From assembly GCF_000974485.1 (NCBI RefSeq), contig NZ_BBOM01000007.1, forward strand, positions 496,001-560,000: a stretch of DNA of 64,000 nt, given 5' to 3'. A model generated the notes under the pieces. That model did no database searches and was not told the origin of the DNA. It worked only from the letters and a program-made list of their open reading frames with translations. This stretch comes from Streptomyces sp. NBRC 109706 (GTDB lineage: Bacteria > Actinomycetota > Actinomycetes > Streptomycetales > Streptomycetaceae). Numbering within the stretch: position 1 is the stretch's first letter; every line of letters begins with the position of its first letter. Position numbers and translations under genes: made by a program. Below are positions 8,628 to 18,771 of this stretch, in pieces.

Positions 8628-8938
8628 ATGCACAGCTGGGATGAGCACGGTGGCCGCTTGAGCGGGCACGGCGACGGCGGCCTGGGCGGGCGTGCCGGGC
8701 CGGGCGGGGGGCGTGGCGCCCCGGGTCACGGTGATCATGGCGGCGGCGGTCATGGCGGTGGTGGTCACGGCGGTGGTGGTCACGGCGTTTGTCCCGGCGG
8801 CGACGCGGCGCACCGCTCCGCCGACGGCAGCGGCGGACCGCACCAGGACCACTGGTCGCAACGCCGCCTCCCCGCGCTGATCGTGGTGTCCGCCGGGCTC
8901 GCGATCTGGCTGGTCCAGATGGTCCAGGCGGCCGGCAG

Positions 8939-8942
<4 letters not shown>
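8628..8942 (+). CDS. Small His/Gly-rich protein with C-terminal membrane anchor
   Basis: A 104-residue protein. Residues 1-80 are rich in His and Gly, including a GGGGHGGGGHGGGGHG tract that could bind metal ions. Residues about 82-100 (LPALIVVSAGLAIWLVQMV) form one transmembrane helix, leaving the long tail on one side. I know no family for it. It ends as GTGA with the start of the YihY/BrkB gene, so the two are translationally coupled. Its place behind an Asp23 gene suggests it could anchor Asp23 proteins as AmaP does in firmicutes; this is inference from position and topology only. Confidence 0.65.
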
Positions 8943-10687
<1,745 letters not shown>

Positions 10688-11760
10688 TCGGTGTAGCCCT
10701 CGGCCCCCCGGGTGTAAAGCCGCTCGGTGTCGATCGCGTTCAGTTCGGCACCGGCGGCGAAGCGGGCCGGCAGGTCCGGGTTGGCCAGGAACGCGCGCCC
10801 GTAGGAGACCAGGTCGGCCCGGCCGGCGGCCAGCAGCCGGTCGCCCTGTTCCCTGGTGGTGGCCGGCCCGTTCTCCCCCACGTTGGCGATCAGCGTGCCG
10901 GACCAGCGCGGGCCCAGGTCGTCGAGGGCCGGATAGCGGTCGTTGTCGGTCAGATGCAGATAGGCGAGGCCGATCTCCCGCAGTTCGTCGACCAGCAGCC
11001 GGTAGACCGGCGCCGGGTCGGCCTCCACCATTCCGAACTGCGGGTTTCCCGGCGAGATGCGCAGCGCGACGCGGTCGCCGCCCACCGCGTCCGCCACCGC
11101 GCGGACCACCCGCAGCGGGAACCGCGTCCGGTTCTTCGGGGAGCCGCCATAGGCCCCGGTGCGCAGATTGGTGTTGTCGGCGAGGAACTGGTGCAGCAGA
11201 TAGCTGTTGGCGCCGTGGAGTTCGATCCCGTCGAATCCGGCGGGGCCGACGGCGAGTCGGGCCGAGTTGACATAGTCGGCGACCGCGATGTCGAGATCGT
11301 CCTCCGTCATCTCCCGTGGCACCGGCGCGAGTTCCCGTTCGCCGCCGCGCAGGGTGACACGTTCCGGCGCGGCGACGGCGGAGGGGCCGGCCGGTGGTGA
11401 GCCGTCGATCCGTCCCCCTGGGTGGCCGAGCCGTCCGCCGTGCATCAGTTGGGCGAAGATCCGGCCGCCGGCCGCGTGCACCTCGTCGGTGACGCGGCGC
11501 CAGGCGGCGGCGTGGGCCGGGGTCTCCAGGCCGGGGATGCGCCATCCGCTCTGTCCACGGACGCTGGGCCAGAGCCCCTCGGTGATGATCAGTCCGGCGC
11601 TGGCGCGCTGCCGGTAGTAGGTGGCGACGATCGGGGTCGGCTCGCCGTCCTCCGTTCCCCGGTAGCGGGTCATCGGGGCCATGACCAGCCGGTTCGGGAG
11701 GGTCAGCGGGCCAAGGGAATACGGGGTGAAAAGCGTGGTGTTGGTCATGCCGGAACGGTA

Positions 11761-11786
11761 GGAGGTGACACCGGTGTCAGATTCAA
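11761..11786 (-). promoter_or_regulatory. MerR-type promoter and operator of the oxidoreductase gene
   Basis: On the minus strand, TTGAAT (11786-11781) and TACCGT (11760-11755) are separated by 20 bp, the over-long spacing typical of MerR-activated promoters. The spacer holds a perfect 14-bp palindrome, TGACACCGGTGTCA (11766-11779). Six bases separate the -10 from the ATG at 11748. Confidence 0.6.
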
Positions 11787-12277
11787 CCCCAACCCCGCCG
11801 CCGGCCACACCAGGCAGGACCACACCCGACGAGGCCACACCCGACAAGACCACGGCCGACAAGACCACGGTCGACGAGGTCCCGCCCGACGGCGGGGAGC
11901 GCGTCGAACCCCGGCTCACCATCGGGGCGTTGGCGCGTCATACCGGGGTGAGCGAGCGCTCGCTGCGCTACTACGAACAGCAGGGTCTGTTGACGGCCGA
12001 ACGTTCCCCCGGTGGGCATCGGCGCTATCCGGAGCGCGCGGTGCATCGGGTCATCCGCATCCAGGAGCTGTTCGCCGCCGGGATGTGCAGTTCGAAGATC
12101 GAGCAGGTGCTGCCCTGCCTCAGGGACGAGGACGGGGGTCCGTCCGGCCGGGCTACGCCGCTGCTGATGTCGGACCTGACCGAGCACCGGGCCCGACTCG
12201 ACCGGCTGATCGCCGAGTTGGAGACCAGTCGGGAGGTTCTTGACCAGGTGATCGAGGCGGCGACCGGCGCGGAGTAA
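11774..12277 (+). CDS. MerR-family transcriptional regulator
   Basis: A 167-residue regulator. After a Thr/Pro-rich leader of about 45 residues comes the MerR winged helix-turn-helix, LTIGALARHTGVSERSLRYYEQQGLL, with wing SPGGHRRYPERAVHRV. Next come the helix IQELFAAGMCSSKIEQVLPCL and a C-terminal dimerisation helix HRARLDRLIAELETSREVLDQVIE. The GTG at 11774 is chosen because GGAGG at 11761-11765 sits 8 bases upstream; a GTG at 11765 overlaps that site. It is divergent from the old yellow enzyme gene and probably its activator. The two Cys residues could sense electrophiles, but no metal-binding Cys tail is present. Confidence 0.85.
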   Translation: MSDSTPTPPPATPGRTTPDEATPDKTTADKTTVDEVPPDGGERVEPRLTIGALARHTGVSERSLRYYEQQGLLTAERSPGGHRRYPERAVHRVIRIQELFAAGMCSSKIEQVLPCLRDEDGGPSGRATPLLMSDLTEHRARLDRLIAELETSREVLDQVIEAATGAE

Positions 12278-12322
12278 CGGCCGGTTGGCAGACGGCCGGT
12301 TGCTGAACGGGACGCCGGTCGG

Positions 12323-13408
12323 TCAGCGCAGGATGGCGGCCAGCAGGTCGGTGCCCAGCGCCGTCAGATCGGGGACGTTGAGGGTGTAGCGGACATAACG
12401 CCCGTCCCGTCGGGTCGTGAGCAGTCCCGATCGGCGCAGGACGGCGAGATGGCGGGACACCTCGGGGGGTGTGAGTTCCCAGGCGTGGGCCAGTTCGCCG
12501 GTGGTGTGCGGGCCACGGGCGAGGGTGCGCAGCAGTCGCAGCCGCAACGGGTGGGCGAGGGCGTCCAGCCGGAGGGTGACGGTGTCCAGCGGTACCGGTG
12601 GGGACGGGTCCGGTTCCGCCACGGGGTACTGCACCACGGGCTGCCATCCGGGGGCGTGGACCACCACCAGATGGGGGCGGCCGAAGACGCTGGGGACAAA
12701 GGTGACCCCGGAGCCCTGGGCGGTGGTCGCCTTGTCCTGGAGCTTGTCGACGACGATATGGTCGCCGTCGGGCGCCAGGGTGATCGCGCCCGAGACGGAG
12801 GCGAGTGCGGGGCCGAGGCCCTGCCGCCGCAACAGGTCGTTCTTGAGGCGCAGATCGGTGGCGAGCCGCAGGGCGATGTCCGCCCAGGCCGCGTCGAAGA
12901 AGGCCACGGCGCACTGTTCGAGGGTCCCGCGCACCCGCGCCCGTACGCCGGTCGGGTCGGTGAGCAGCCGTTCCGCGAAGGCTTCCTGGCGTGGGCCCCG
13001 GGCCTGGGCGAGTTCCAGGGCGCGTTCTCGCGTGGGCGCGTCGGTGAGCGGCGAGGGTGCGGTGAAGTGGCCCCGGCCGCCGCCGCAGGTGGTGACGAGC
13101 GCGGCGGTCACATAGGTCTCGTCGTCGATCCGGTCGACGTCGTCCAGTTCCTCGGCGAGGGTCGGCCGGGGGTGGGCGGGGAGCAGGAAGTCGGCCTGGG
13201 AGGAGCGCCAGAGGAATTCCGCCTCCCTCAGTCTTTCGGCCAGTTCGGGCGGCAGTTCGGCCCAGATGTCCGCGGCCAGGCCGGCGTGCCGTGGGTGGTG
13301 GCCCGGTTCGGCCAGCATGTGCAGCATGGCGGTCAGTTCGGCCAGCGGGGAGGCGGCGAACCGTAGTCGTTCGGACGGCAGGCCGCCGATGTCGATCCTC
13401 AGCGTCAC
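12323..13408 (-). CDS. ArsR-family regulator with N-terminal DUF5937-type domain
   Basis: A 361-residue protein. Residues 1-250 match the DUF5937 type (LRFAASPLAELTAMLHMLAEPGHHPRHAGL, later HLVVVHAPGWQPVVQYPV). Residues about 275-355 are an ArsR winged helix: RLDALAHPLRLRLLRTLARGPHTTGELAHAWELTPPEVSRHLAVLRRSGLLTTRRDGRYVRYTL. No metal-binding Cys pair is visible, so sensing probably depends on the N-terminal domain. It is divergent from an MFS transporter gene, with a near-ideal 25-bp inverted repeat between them, which suggests it represses the transporter and itself. Confidence 0.85.
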   Translation of the reverse strand: MTLRIDIGGLPSERLRFAASPLAELTAMLHMLAEPGHHPRHAGLAADIWAELPPELAERLREAEFLWRSSQADFLLPAHPRPTLAEELDDVDRIDDETYVTAALVTTCGGGRGHFTAPSPLTDAPTRERALELAQARGPRQEAFAERLLTDPTGVRARVRGTLEQCAVAFFDAAWADIALRLATDLRLKNDLLRRQGLGPALASVSGAITLAPDGDHIVVDKLQDKATTAQGSGVTFVPSVFGRPHLVVVHAPGWQPVVQYPVAEPDPSPPVPLDTVTLRLDALAHPLRLRLLRTLARGPHTTGELAHAWELTPPEVSRHLAVLRRSGLLTTRRDGRYVRYTLNVPDLTALGTDLLAAILR

Positions 13409-13445
13409 GCGCTCATCATCACCGATCGGGCGGTCGGCTTCCGGG

Positions 13446-13470
13446 TCGGTTGACGGGGTCCGTCAACCGA
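13446..13470. promoter_or_regulatory. 25-bp inverted repeat, likely ArsR operator
   Basis: Perfect 11-bp arms TCGGTTGACGG (13446-13456) and CCGTCAACCGA (13460-13470) flank GGT. It is centred between the ArsR-type regulator gene and the divergent MFS gene, a placement that could control both. Confidence 0.7.
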
Positions 13471-13508
13471 GGGCGTCGGTCCGGCGGGGTGGTCGCACCG
13501 TGGTTGCC

Positions 13509-14738
13509 ATGGCGTTCCTCACCACGTTCACGTTCCGTGCCCTCGTTCGGGCCTCCGGGGGGCCGCGCTATGCGGTGGCCCTGGCCGTCGATGCGCTCGG
13601 TACCGGTCTGCTGCGGCCGTTTCTGCTGCTCTACGGCGTGCTGGTGCTTGATCTGCCGGCGTCGGCCACGGGTTTCGCCATGACGGCGGGCATCGTGATG
13701 GGGCTGCTGTGCGTGCCGGCGGTGGGCTGGTGGTTGGATCGGGGCGCGCGCAGTGCGGTGGTGGCGGCGTCGATGCTGGTGCGGGTGGTGGGGGTGGTGG
13801 TGCTGCTGGCCACGCCGACGGGCAACAGCTGGCTGTTCGCGGCGGCGGCGCTGCTGCTGGGCATCGGCAACCAGGCGTGGCCGGCGGCCCATGCGGCGCT
13901 GGTGGCGACGGTCGCCCATGGCCGGGAACGGGACGCGGCGCTCGCCGGGGGTCGTGCGCTGCGTAACGCGGGCATGGGGGTGGGCGCGTTGCTCGCCATG
14001 GTGTGTCTGGCGGGTGGTGGCACGGCGCTGCGGGTGCTGGCTGCCGTCACCGGTGTTGCCTGTCTGGTCGCGGCGGTGCTGACCTGGTCGGTCCGGCTGC
14101 GGGTGCGGCCGGCCACGCCCTCGGCCGAGGGTGGGGACGAGGGGCCGGCGCCGCGGCTGCGGGGGCTGTTGGCGGCCAATGTGATCTACGCCTTCTGTCT
14201 TCAGGTGCCCGAGATCGCGCTGCCGTTGGTTCTGGTGACGCGGTTGGACGCGTCACCGATGTGGTCGGCGGCGATCTTCGTGGCCAACACGGTGTTGGTG
14301 GTCGCCCTGCAGGTTCCGGTCACCGTGGCGTTGTCCCGTTACTCGCGGCGGAGCGTGCTGGCCTTCGGCGGGGTGGTGCTCACCGTGTCCTATCTGGGTT
14401 TTCTCGCGGCGACCTCGTTGGGTCCTGGCTGGGGTCCGCCGGCCGTCGCGCTGGTTTCGGTGCTGTGCACGCTCGGGGAGATCGTCTATGCCGGTACCGC
14501 CACCGCGTTGGTCACGGTCCTCGCCCCGGCGCGGGCGCTGGGGCGGACGCTCGCCCGTTTCGAGCTGTCGACGGGTTTCGGGCTGGCGGTCTCGCCGATG
14601 GTGTTCACCGCGCTGGCGCCGCACGGTTCGGCGGCGCTGTGGGGCGGCCTCGCCGGCGCGACGCTGCTCGCCTCGGGCACGGTCGCGGCGGAACGGGATC
14701 GGGCGACGCCGAAGGCGGAGGCCCCGGCGCCGCGTTGA
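13509..14738 (+). CDS. Major facilitator superfamily transporter
   Basis: A 409-residue membrane protein with about twelve hydrophobic helices and MFS features: TGFAMTAGIVMGLLCVPAVGWWLDRGARSAV (helix 2-loop 2-3), then paired six-helix halves split near residue 200 by a short polar loop PSAEGGDEGPAP. The ATG at 13509 and an in-frame GTG at 13500 are both possible. Divergent from the DUF5937/ArsR regulator and probably under its control, as drug or metabolite efflux pumps often are. Substrate is unknown. Confidence 0.85.
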   Translation: MAFLTTFTFRALVRASGGPRYAVALAVDALGTGLLRPFLLLYGVLVLDLPASATGFAMTAGIVMGLLCVPAVGWWLDRGARSAVVAASMLVRVVGVVVLLATPTGNSWLFAAAALLLGIGNQAWPAAHAALVATVAHGRERDAALAGGRALRNAGMGVGALLAMVCLAGGGTALRVLAAVTGVACLVAAVLTWSVRLRVRPATPSAEGGDEGPAPRLRGLLAANVIYAFCLQVPEIALPLVLVTRLDASPMWSAAIFVANTVLVVALQVPVTVALSRYSRRSVLAFGGVVLTVSYLGFLAATSLGPGWGPPAVALVSVLCTLGEIVYAGTATALVTVLAPARALGRTLARFELSTGFGLAVSPMVFTALAPHGSAALWGGLAGATLLASGTVAAERDRATPKAEAPAPR

Positions 14739-14802
14739 CCCTCTGCCGGCGCCGCGTTGACCCCCCTGCGCCGGGGTCGGGGCGGAACCTAGGGTGTCGG
14801 CC

Positions 14803-15240
14803 ATGGAGTCAACTGCCGAGGAAGAGTATTCCCCCTGGCCTCGACGTACGCGGCTGGCGCTGATCACGGCGGGGGTGGCGGCGCTGATATCGCTGCTCGC
14901 GCTGCCCGCCCACACCTGGCCGACCAGCGGCCCGCACAGCACCGGCCCCGACACCCCGTCGGTCAGTTGCGATTCTGTGCTGTTCGGCGGCCCGTCGGGC
15001 TCGCTGGGCAACGCCTGGGACCGGCAGTCGAGCCGGATCAGCGGCGAGGAACAGGGAAAGGTCAACGCCGCCTGCGACGCCCAGCGGACGAAGCGGGTCG
15101 GCTGGTCGGTGGTGCTGGCCATCCCCGTGGTGCTGTTGATCGTGCGGCTGCCGCCCGTGCCGCCGGGTCGACGGTGGCGGACCGAAGGATGGAACCTCAA
15201 CGGGCCGGGCCCCGGCGGCACGCACTACCACCACCACTGA
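14803..15240 (+). CDS. Small membrane protein of unknown function
   Basis: A 145-residue protein with two predicted membrane helices, at about residues 16-36 (LALITAGVAALISLLALPAH) and 100-120 (VGWSVVLAIPVVLLIVRLPP). An extracytoplasmic loop of about 60 residues lies between them. The loop holds two Cys residues that could form a disulfide, and the C-terminus ends in HYHHH. AGGG 8 bases before the ATG supports this start; an in-frame GTG lies at 14794. No family is recognised. It may share a transcript with the upstream MFS gene, 64 bp away. Confidence 0.65.
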   Translation: MESTAEEEYSPWPRRTRLALITAGVAALISLLALPAHTWPTSGPHSTGPDTPSVSCDSVLFGGPSGSLGNAWDRQSSRISGEEQGKVNAACDAQRTKRVGWSVVLAIPVVLLIVRLPPVPPGRRWRTEGWNLNGPGPGGTHYHHH

Positions 15241-15255
15241 CGGCGCGCGGCGCGG

Positions 15256-15912
15256 TCAGCCCGCGCGGTGTCGGAGCGCGCCCTGGACGCCGAGCCTGGG
15301 GCTGCTGAGGACGGGCACGCTCAGATCGGTCAGGAGGTCCTGGGCCGGGGCCATGGACGCCTGGGCCAGCACCACCACGTCGACGTCCGCCGCGAGTCGG
15401 CGGGCGTGGGCGGCGACTTCGCGGGCGTAGCCGTCGGTGTCGCCGGCGGTGAACAGTTCCCAGGCGCCGAGGCAGGGCGCCGGCACCAGTTCGACCTCGC
15501 GGTCGGCGGCCCGGGCGCAGTCGTCGAGGAGTTGGCTGGTGGGGTCGATGGTGGAGGCGGTGGCCGCGATGATCGCGATCCGGCGGCCGGCGCGGACCGC
15601 CGCCTCGGCCATCGGGCGGTCCACGCGGAGCACCGGCACGGGCAGCGGGCCGCCGGCCTGGGCGCCGTACTCCTCGGCGAGGCCGGCGATGGTGGAGCAG
15701 GTGCAGACGATCACCCGGGCGCCGTGCTGGACGAGTTGGTCCAGGTCCCGGCGGACCTCGGCGTGGGTCACCTCGTCGATGCCGTGTTCCCTGGCTCGTT
15801 CCAGATGTCGTTCGGTGATCAGATGTTCGGCGGGCGTTCCCGGTGCCAGTTCGTCCAGCAGGCCCTGGAACGAGGCCCGATGCACCGCCGCGGTATGCAG
15901 AAATCCGATCAT
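15256..15912 (-). CDS. Aspartate/glutamate racemase-family protein
   Basis: A 218-residue protein of the Asp/Glu/hydantoin racemase superfamily, cofactor-independent enzymes using two Cys residues. The two expected Cys motifs are visible: VIVCTCSTIAGLAEEYG (about residue 70) and VPAPCLGAWELF (about residue 145). A GRRIAIIAATASTIDPT segment lies between them. The substrate is not predictable within the family. Its upstream region carries four 16-bp tandem repeats that may overlap its promoter. Divergent from a GNAT gene. Confidence 0.8.
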   Translation of the reverse strand: MIGFLHTAAVHRASFQGLLDELAPGTPAEHLITERHLERAREHGIDEVTHAEVRRDLDQLVQHGARVIVCTCSTIAGLAEEYGAQAGGPLPVPVLRVDRPMAEAAVRAGRRIAIIAATASTIDPTSQLLDDCARAADREVELVPAPCLGAWELFTAGDTDGYAREVAAHARRLAADVDVVVLAQASMAPAQDLLTDLSVPVLSSPRLGVQGALRHRAG

Positions 15913-15934
15913 GTGTGCAGTTTAGGCATGGATC

Positions 15935-15998
15935 GGCCCGGTTCGCTGAGGGCCCGGTTCGCTGAGGGCCCGGTTCGCTGGGAGTCCGGTTCGCTGGG
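15935..15998. repeat. Four 16-bp tandem repeats upstream of the racemase gene
   Basis: Units GGCCCGGTTCGCTGAG or close variants at 15935, 15951, 15967 and 15983, ending 23 bp before the racemase start codon. They therefore lie in its probable promoter or leader. A hairpin CACCGCCCG/CGGGCGGTG follows at 16008-16028. Confidence 0.9.
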
Positions 15999-16096
15999 GG
16001 GCCGGTCACCGCCCGCGGCGGGCGGTGTGGGAGCGCGGCCGCCCAACCGGGCTGAGCGCGCGGGCGATTGTCAGTGGTCGCCCTTACTGTGACGGC

Positions 16097-16555
16097 ATGT
16101 CCTCAGCACTGTCCCTGAAGAAGGTCACTCCGGAGAACGTCAGGGCTGCCTGCGCCCTGCGGGTACGCCCCGAGCAGGAGAAGGTGGTGGCGCCGGTCGT
16201 CATGTCGTTGGCCGAGGCGTACGCGTCGCCGCAGACGGCCTGGCCCCGGTTGATCTTCGACGGTTCGGAGTTGGTGGGCTTTGTCATGGGCGGCTTCGAT
16301 CCGGACTGTCCGGTGGATGCGTTCCGGTGCGGCATCTGGCGGCTCAACATAGCCGCCGAGGCGCAGGGCAGGGGGTATGGCCGGTTCGCGGTCGAGGCGG
16401 TCTGCGCGGAGGCCCGCCGGCGGGGGCAGCGGCGGGTGACGGTCATGTGGCTGCCCCATGAGCACGGCCCCGAGGAGTTCTATCTCCGGGTCGGTTTCCG
16501 GCCCACGGGGGAGACGCTGGAAGGGCAGGTGGTCGGCGAGCTGTTGTTGTCCTGA
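16097..16555 (+). CDS. GNAT-family N-acetyltransferase (spermidine acetyltransferase-like)
   Basis: A 152-residue acetyl-CoA-dependent acetyltransferase. The acetyl-CoA loop is AAEAQGRGYGRFAVEAVCAEARRRG at about residues 90-115. The C-terminal strand pair WLPHEHGPEEFYLRVGFRPTGET is typical of the SpeG-like/diamine acetyltransferase branch. The start at 16097 gives the standard N-terminus (SLKKVTPENVRAACAL). Polyamine or aminoglycoside substrates are possible; nothing adjacent decides. Confidence 0.8.
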   Translation: MSSALSLKKVTPENVRAACALRVRPEQEKVVAPVVMSLAEAYASPQTAWPRLIFDGSELVGFVMGGFDPDCPVDAFRCGIWRLNIAAEAQGRGYGRFAVEAVCAEARRRGQRRVTVMWLPHEHGPEEFYLRVGFRPTGETLEGQVVGELLLS

Positions 16556-16588
16556 CGGTTCTGGTGGTTCTGGTGGCCGGTCGGCCGG

Positions 16589-17575
16589 TCAGCCGGTCAG
16601 GGCCTGGGTGATCTGGTGGGTGGTGGCGCGGGCCACGTCGGGGCGGGTGGCGGCGTAGCTGTGGTGGGCGTTGAGTCCGGTGGTCAGGGCCCAGGCGCGG
16701 CCCCTGGTCCACGTGGCGTCGTCGAGCCCCAGGGCCTCGCGGAAGAGGGGCCTGGTCTCGGGGGTGAGCAGTGTCCAGGCGATCACCAGGTCGCAGGCCG
16801 GGTCGCCCAGGCCGCCGAAGTCGATCACGGCGCTGATCTCGCCGTCGCGCATGAGCAGGTTGCCGACATGGAAGTCGCCGTGGAACCACACGGGCGGACG
16901 GTCCCAGGCCGGGGCGTGCAGCCCGGAGTCCCAGAGGGCGGTGAGCGCTTCCGCGGGGAAGGTGTCCTTCAGGGCCTCGATATGGGTGCGGGTCGCCTGG
17001 TCGCGCTCCGGAAGGCCGGCATGGCGCACGTCCAGGCCCAGGTCCTGGCCGGCGGGCCCGGGGGCGAGGGTGTGGGCGGGCGGCAGGGTGTGCAGCGCGG
17101 TGAGGAAGTCGGCCAGCCGGCGGGCCGTTCGGGCCGGATCGGTCAGCGCCTCGGGGATGGCCTGGGTGCCGTCCAGCCAGCGGGCGACGGACCAGTGCCA
17201 GGGGTAGCCGTGGTCGGGGCGGCCGACGAACAGCGGCTCGGGGACGGGGAGTGGCAGCCGGGGGGCGAGCAGCGGCAGCCAGCGGGCCTCCTTCTCCGCC
17301 TGCCCGGCGGCCCAGTCCCCTCGGGGGAGCCGCACCGACAGGGTCTCGCCGAGGCGGTAGATCACATGGTCGGATCCGCCGGGGGTCAGTCGCCGCAGCG
17401 GCAGTGCGGCCCCGTTCGGATACTGGTCGGCCAACAGCCGTCGGACGAGTTCCTTGTCGATCTCGGGCGTGACGGGGCCGGAGAACGCAGTGGGTGCTGC
17501 GAGTGATGCGGGTGCTGTGCCGGACAAGGGTGATCGGTTTCCTCGCCATGGGAGTTGACGCGACAAGCGGCCCAT
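16589..17575 (-). CDS. Aminoglycoside phosphotransferase-family kinase (first copy)
   Basis: A kinase-fold protein of the APH family, about 300-328 residues. The ATP-binding lobe includes VIYRLGETLSVRLPR. The catalytic loop is VWFHGDFHVGNLLM (Brenner motif HGDxxxxN, about residue 215), followed by the metal-binding AVIDFGGLGDPACDLVIAWTLL. The start is uncertain: an ATG at 17575 and a TTG at 17527 are both in frame and neither has a good ribosome site; the family core starts near 17480. It is related to the divergent neighbour at 17827. Such genes are common in Streptomyces and resistance cannot be assumed. Confidence 0.8.
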   Translation of the reverse strand: MGRLSRQLPWRGNRSPLSGTAPASLAAPTAFSGPVTPEIDKELVRRLLADQYPNGAALPLRRLTPGGSDHVIYRLGETLSVRLPRGDWAAGQAEKEARWLPLLAPRLPLPVPEPLFVGRPDHGYPWHWSVARWLDGTQAIPEALTDPARTARRLADFLTALHTLPPAHTLAPGPAGQDLGLDVRHAGLPERDQATRTHIEALKDTFPAEALTALWDSGLHAPAWDRPPVWFHGDFHVGNLLMRDGEISAVIDFGGLGDPACDLVIAWTLLTPETRPLFREALGLDDATWTRGRAWALTTGLNAHHSYAATRPDVARATTHQITQALTG

Positions 17576-17730
17576 CCAACAACCGGCACACGGCCGTTGT
17601 CGAATGGGATTACGCGAAGGCGAAATCGGCTCGACAGCGCCCTGGTGACCTGGTCGGATGGTGCGGCTCGGCGGCGGGACGATCCGCCGTGTGCCCCTGC
17701 CGCGCGCCGATGGCGCTCCGCCGCCGGGGC

Positions 17731-17768
17731 GACCACCGAGCGTGGCGACCACCGAGCGTGGCGACCAG
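17731..17768. repeat. Short 16-bp tandem repeat
   Basis: Two complete copies of GACCACCGAGCGTGGC (17731-17746, 17747-17762) and the start of a third, in the gap between the two divergent kinase genes. The rest of the 250-bp gap shows nothing else. Confidence 0.85.
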
Positions 17769-17826
17769 GAACGACCGTTCCCCGTCACCGTCGAGAAGCC
17801 CGCAGGACCGGCCAGAGAAGGTATCC

Positions 17827-18747
17827 ATGTGCGCCGTGAAGATGCACGCCGATGAGCCCGATATCGACACGTCGCTGGTCAGCCGGCTGATCGCGGCACG
17901 GTTTCCCCGGTGGGACGGGCTGCCCGTCACCCCGGTGCCGTCCTCCGGCACGGACAACGCGATGTTCCGGCTGGGCGGGGCGCTGGTGGTGCGGTTGCCG
18001 CGCACGTCGGGGGCGGCGGATGCGGTGGAGACCGAGGAGCGCTGGCCGACGCGGCTCGCCAGCCATCTGCCGGTGCCGATCCCCGTCCCCCTGGAGGTGG
18101 GCGAGCCGGCGGAGGGCTATCCCTGGCGCTGGTCGGTGCACCGCTGGCTGCCGGGCGTCAACCCGGTGGCGGGCGAGGTCGTCGCTCCGCTGCATCTCGC
18201 GGAGGATCTGGCCGAGTTCGTCAACGCGCTGCGCGCCGTCGACCCCGGCGAGGGCCCTCGCGCCAGCCGTGGGAAGCCGCTGTCCGGCCGGGACAAACCG
18301 ACCAGGGACGCGTTGGCCCAACTCGCCGCACTGGCCCCGGAGGACGAGCCGCTGGACCTGGATGCCATCACCCGAATCTGGGACGAGGCGCTGACGCTGC
18401 CCCCGTACGAGGGCGGCGACCAGTGGCTGCACGGGGATCTCTCGCCGGGCAATGTGCTGGTCGGTCCGGACGGCCGGCTGAACGCGGTGATCGACTTCGG
18501 CATCGTCGGCATCGGTGACCCCAGCGTGGAACAGATCGTGGCGTGGAACCTGTTGCCCGCCGAGGCCCGGCCGACGTTCCGTTCGCTGCTGGGCTCGGAC
18601 GAGGTGACCTGGGCGCGCGGCCGGGCATGGGCGCTGTCCATCTCGCTGATCCAGCTTCCCTACTACCGGATCACCAACCCGGCGCTGGCCGCCAACTCCC
18701 GCCATGTGATCCGCGAGATCCTGGCCGACGCCGCCCTCGGGGCGTGA
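17827..18747 (+). CDS. Aminoglycoside phosphotransferase-family kinase (second copy)
   Basis: A 306-residue APH-fold kinase. N-lobe: NAMFRLGGALVVRLPRTSG. Catalytic loop: QWLHGDLSPGNVLV (about residue 202). Metal-binding loop: NAVIDFGIVGIGDPSVEQIVAWNLL. The ATG at 17827 has AGAGAAGG just upstream. It shares the same segment order and many residues with the divergent kinase at 16589 (for example SVxRWLxG and the WARGRAWALS helix), so the two are probably old duplicates. The phosphate acceptor is unknown. Confidence 0.85.
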   Translation: MCAVKMHADEPDIDTSLVSRLIAARFPRWDGLPVTPVPSSGTDNAMFRLGGALVVRLPRTSGAADAVETEERWPTRLASHLPVPIPVPLEVGEPAEGYPWRWSVHRWLPGVNPVAGEVVAPLHLAEDLAEFVNALRAVDPGEGPRASRGKPLSGRDKPTRDALAQLAALAPEDEPLDLDAITRIWDEALTLPPYEGGDQWLHGDLSPGNVLVGPDGRLNAVIDFGIVGIGDPSVEQIVAWNLLPAEARPTFRSLLGSDEVTWARGRAWALSISLIQLPYYRITNPALAANSRHVIREILADAALGA

Positions 18748-18771
18748 CCCCACCGGCTGCCGGCTCGGGCG

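Noticed and set aside
16443..17591. Alternative frame over the first APH-like kinase, with a good ATG at 17549
   Set aside because: The product is Pro/Arg-rich without kinase motifs; the catalytic HGDFHVGN is in the other frame.
17494..18747. Longer start for the second APH-like kinase
   Set aside because: The upstream extension is low complexity and includes the tandem repeat; the ATG at 17827 has a good ribosome site.
16589..18747. Aminoglycoside resistance pair
   Set aside because: The APH fold is clear, but such kinases are common in Streptomyces with other substrates and nothing nearby indicates antibiotic production or resistance.
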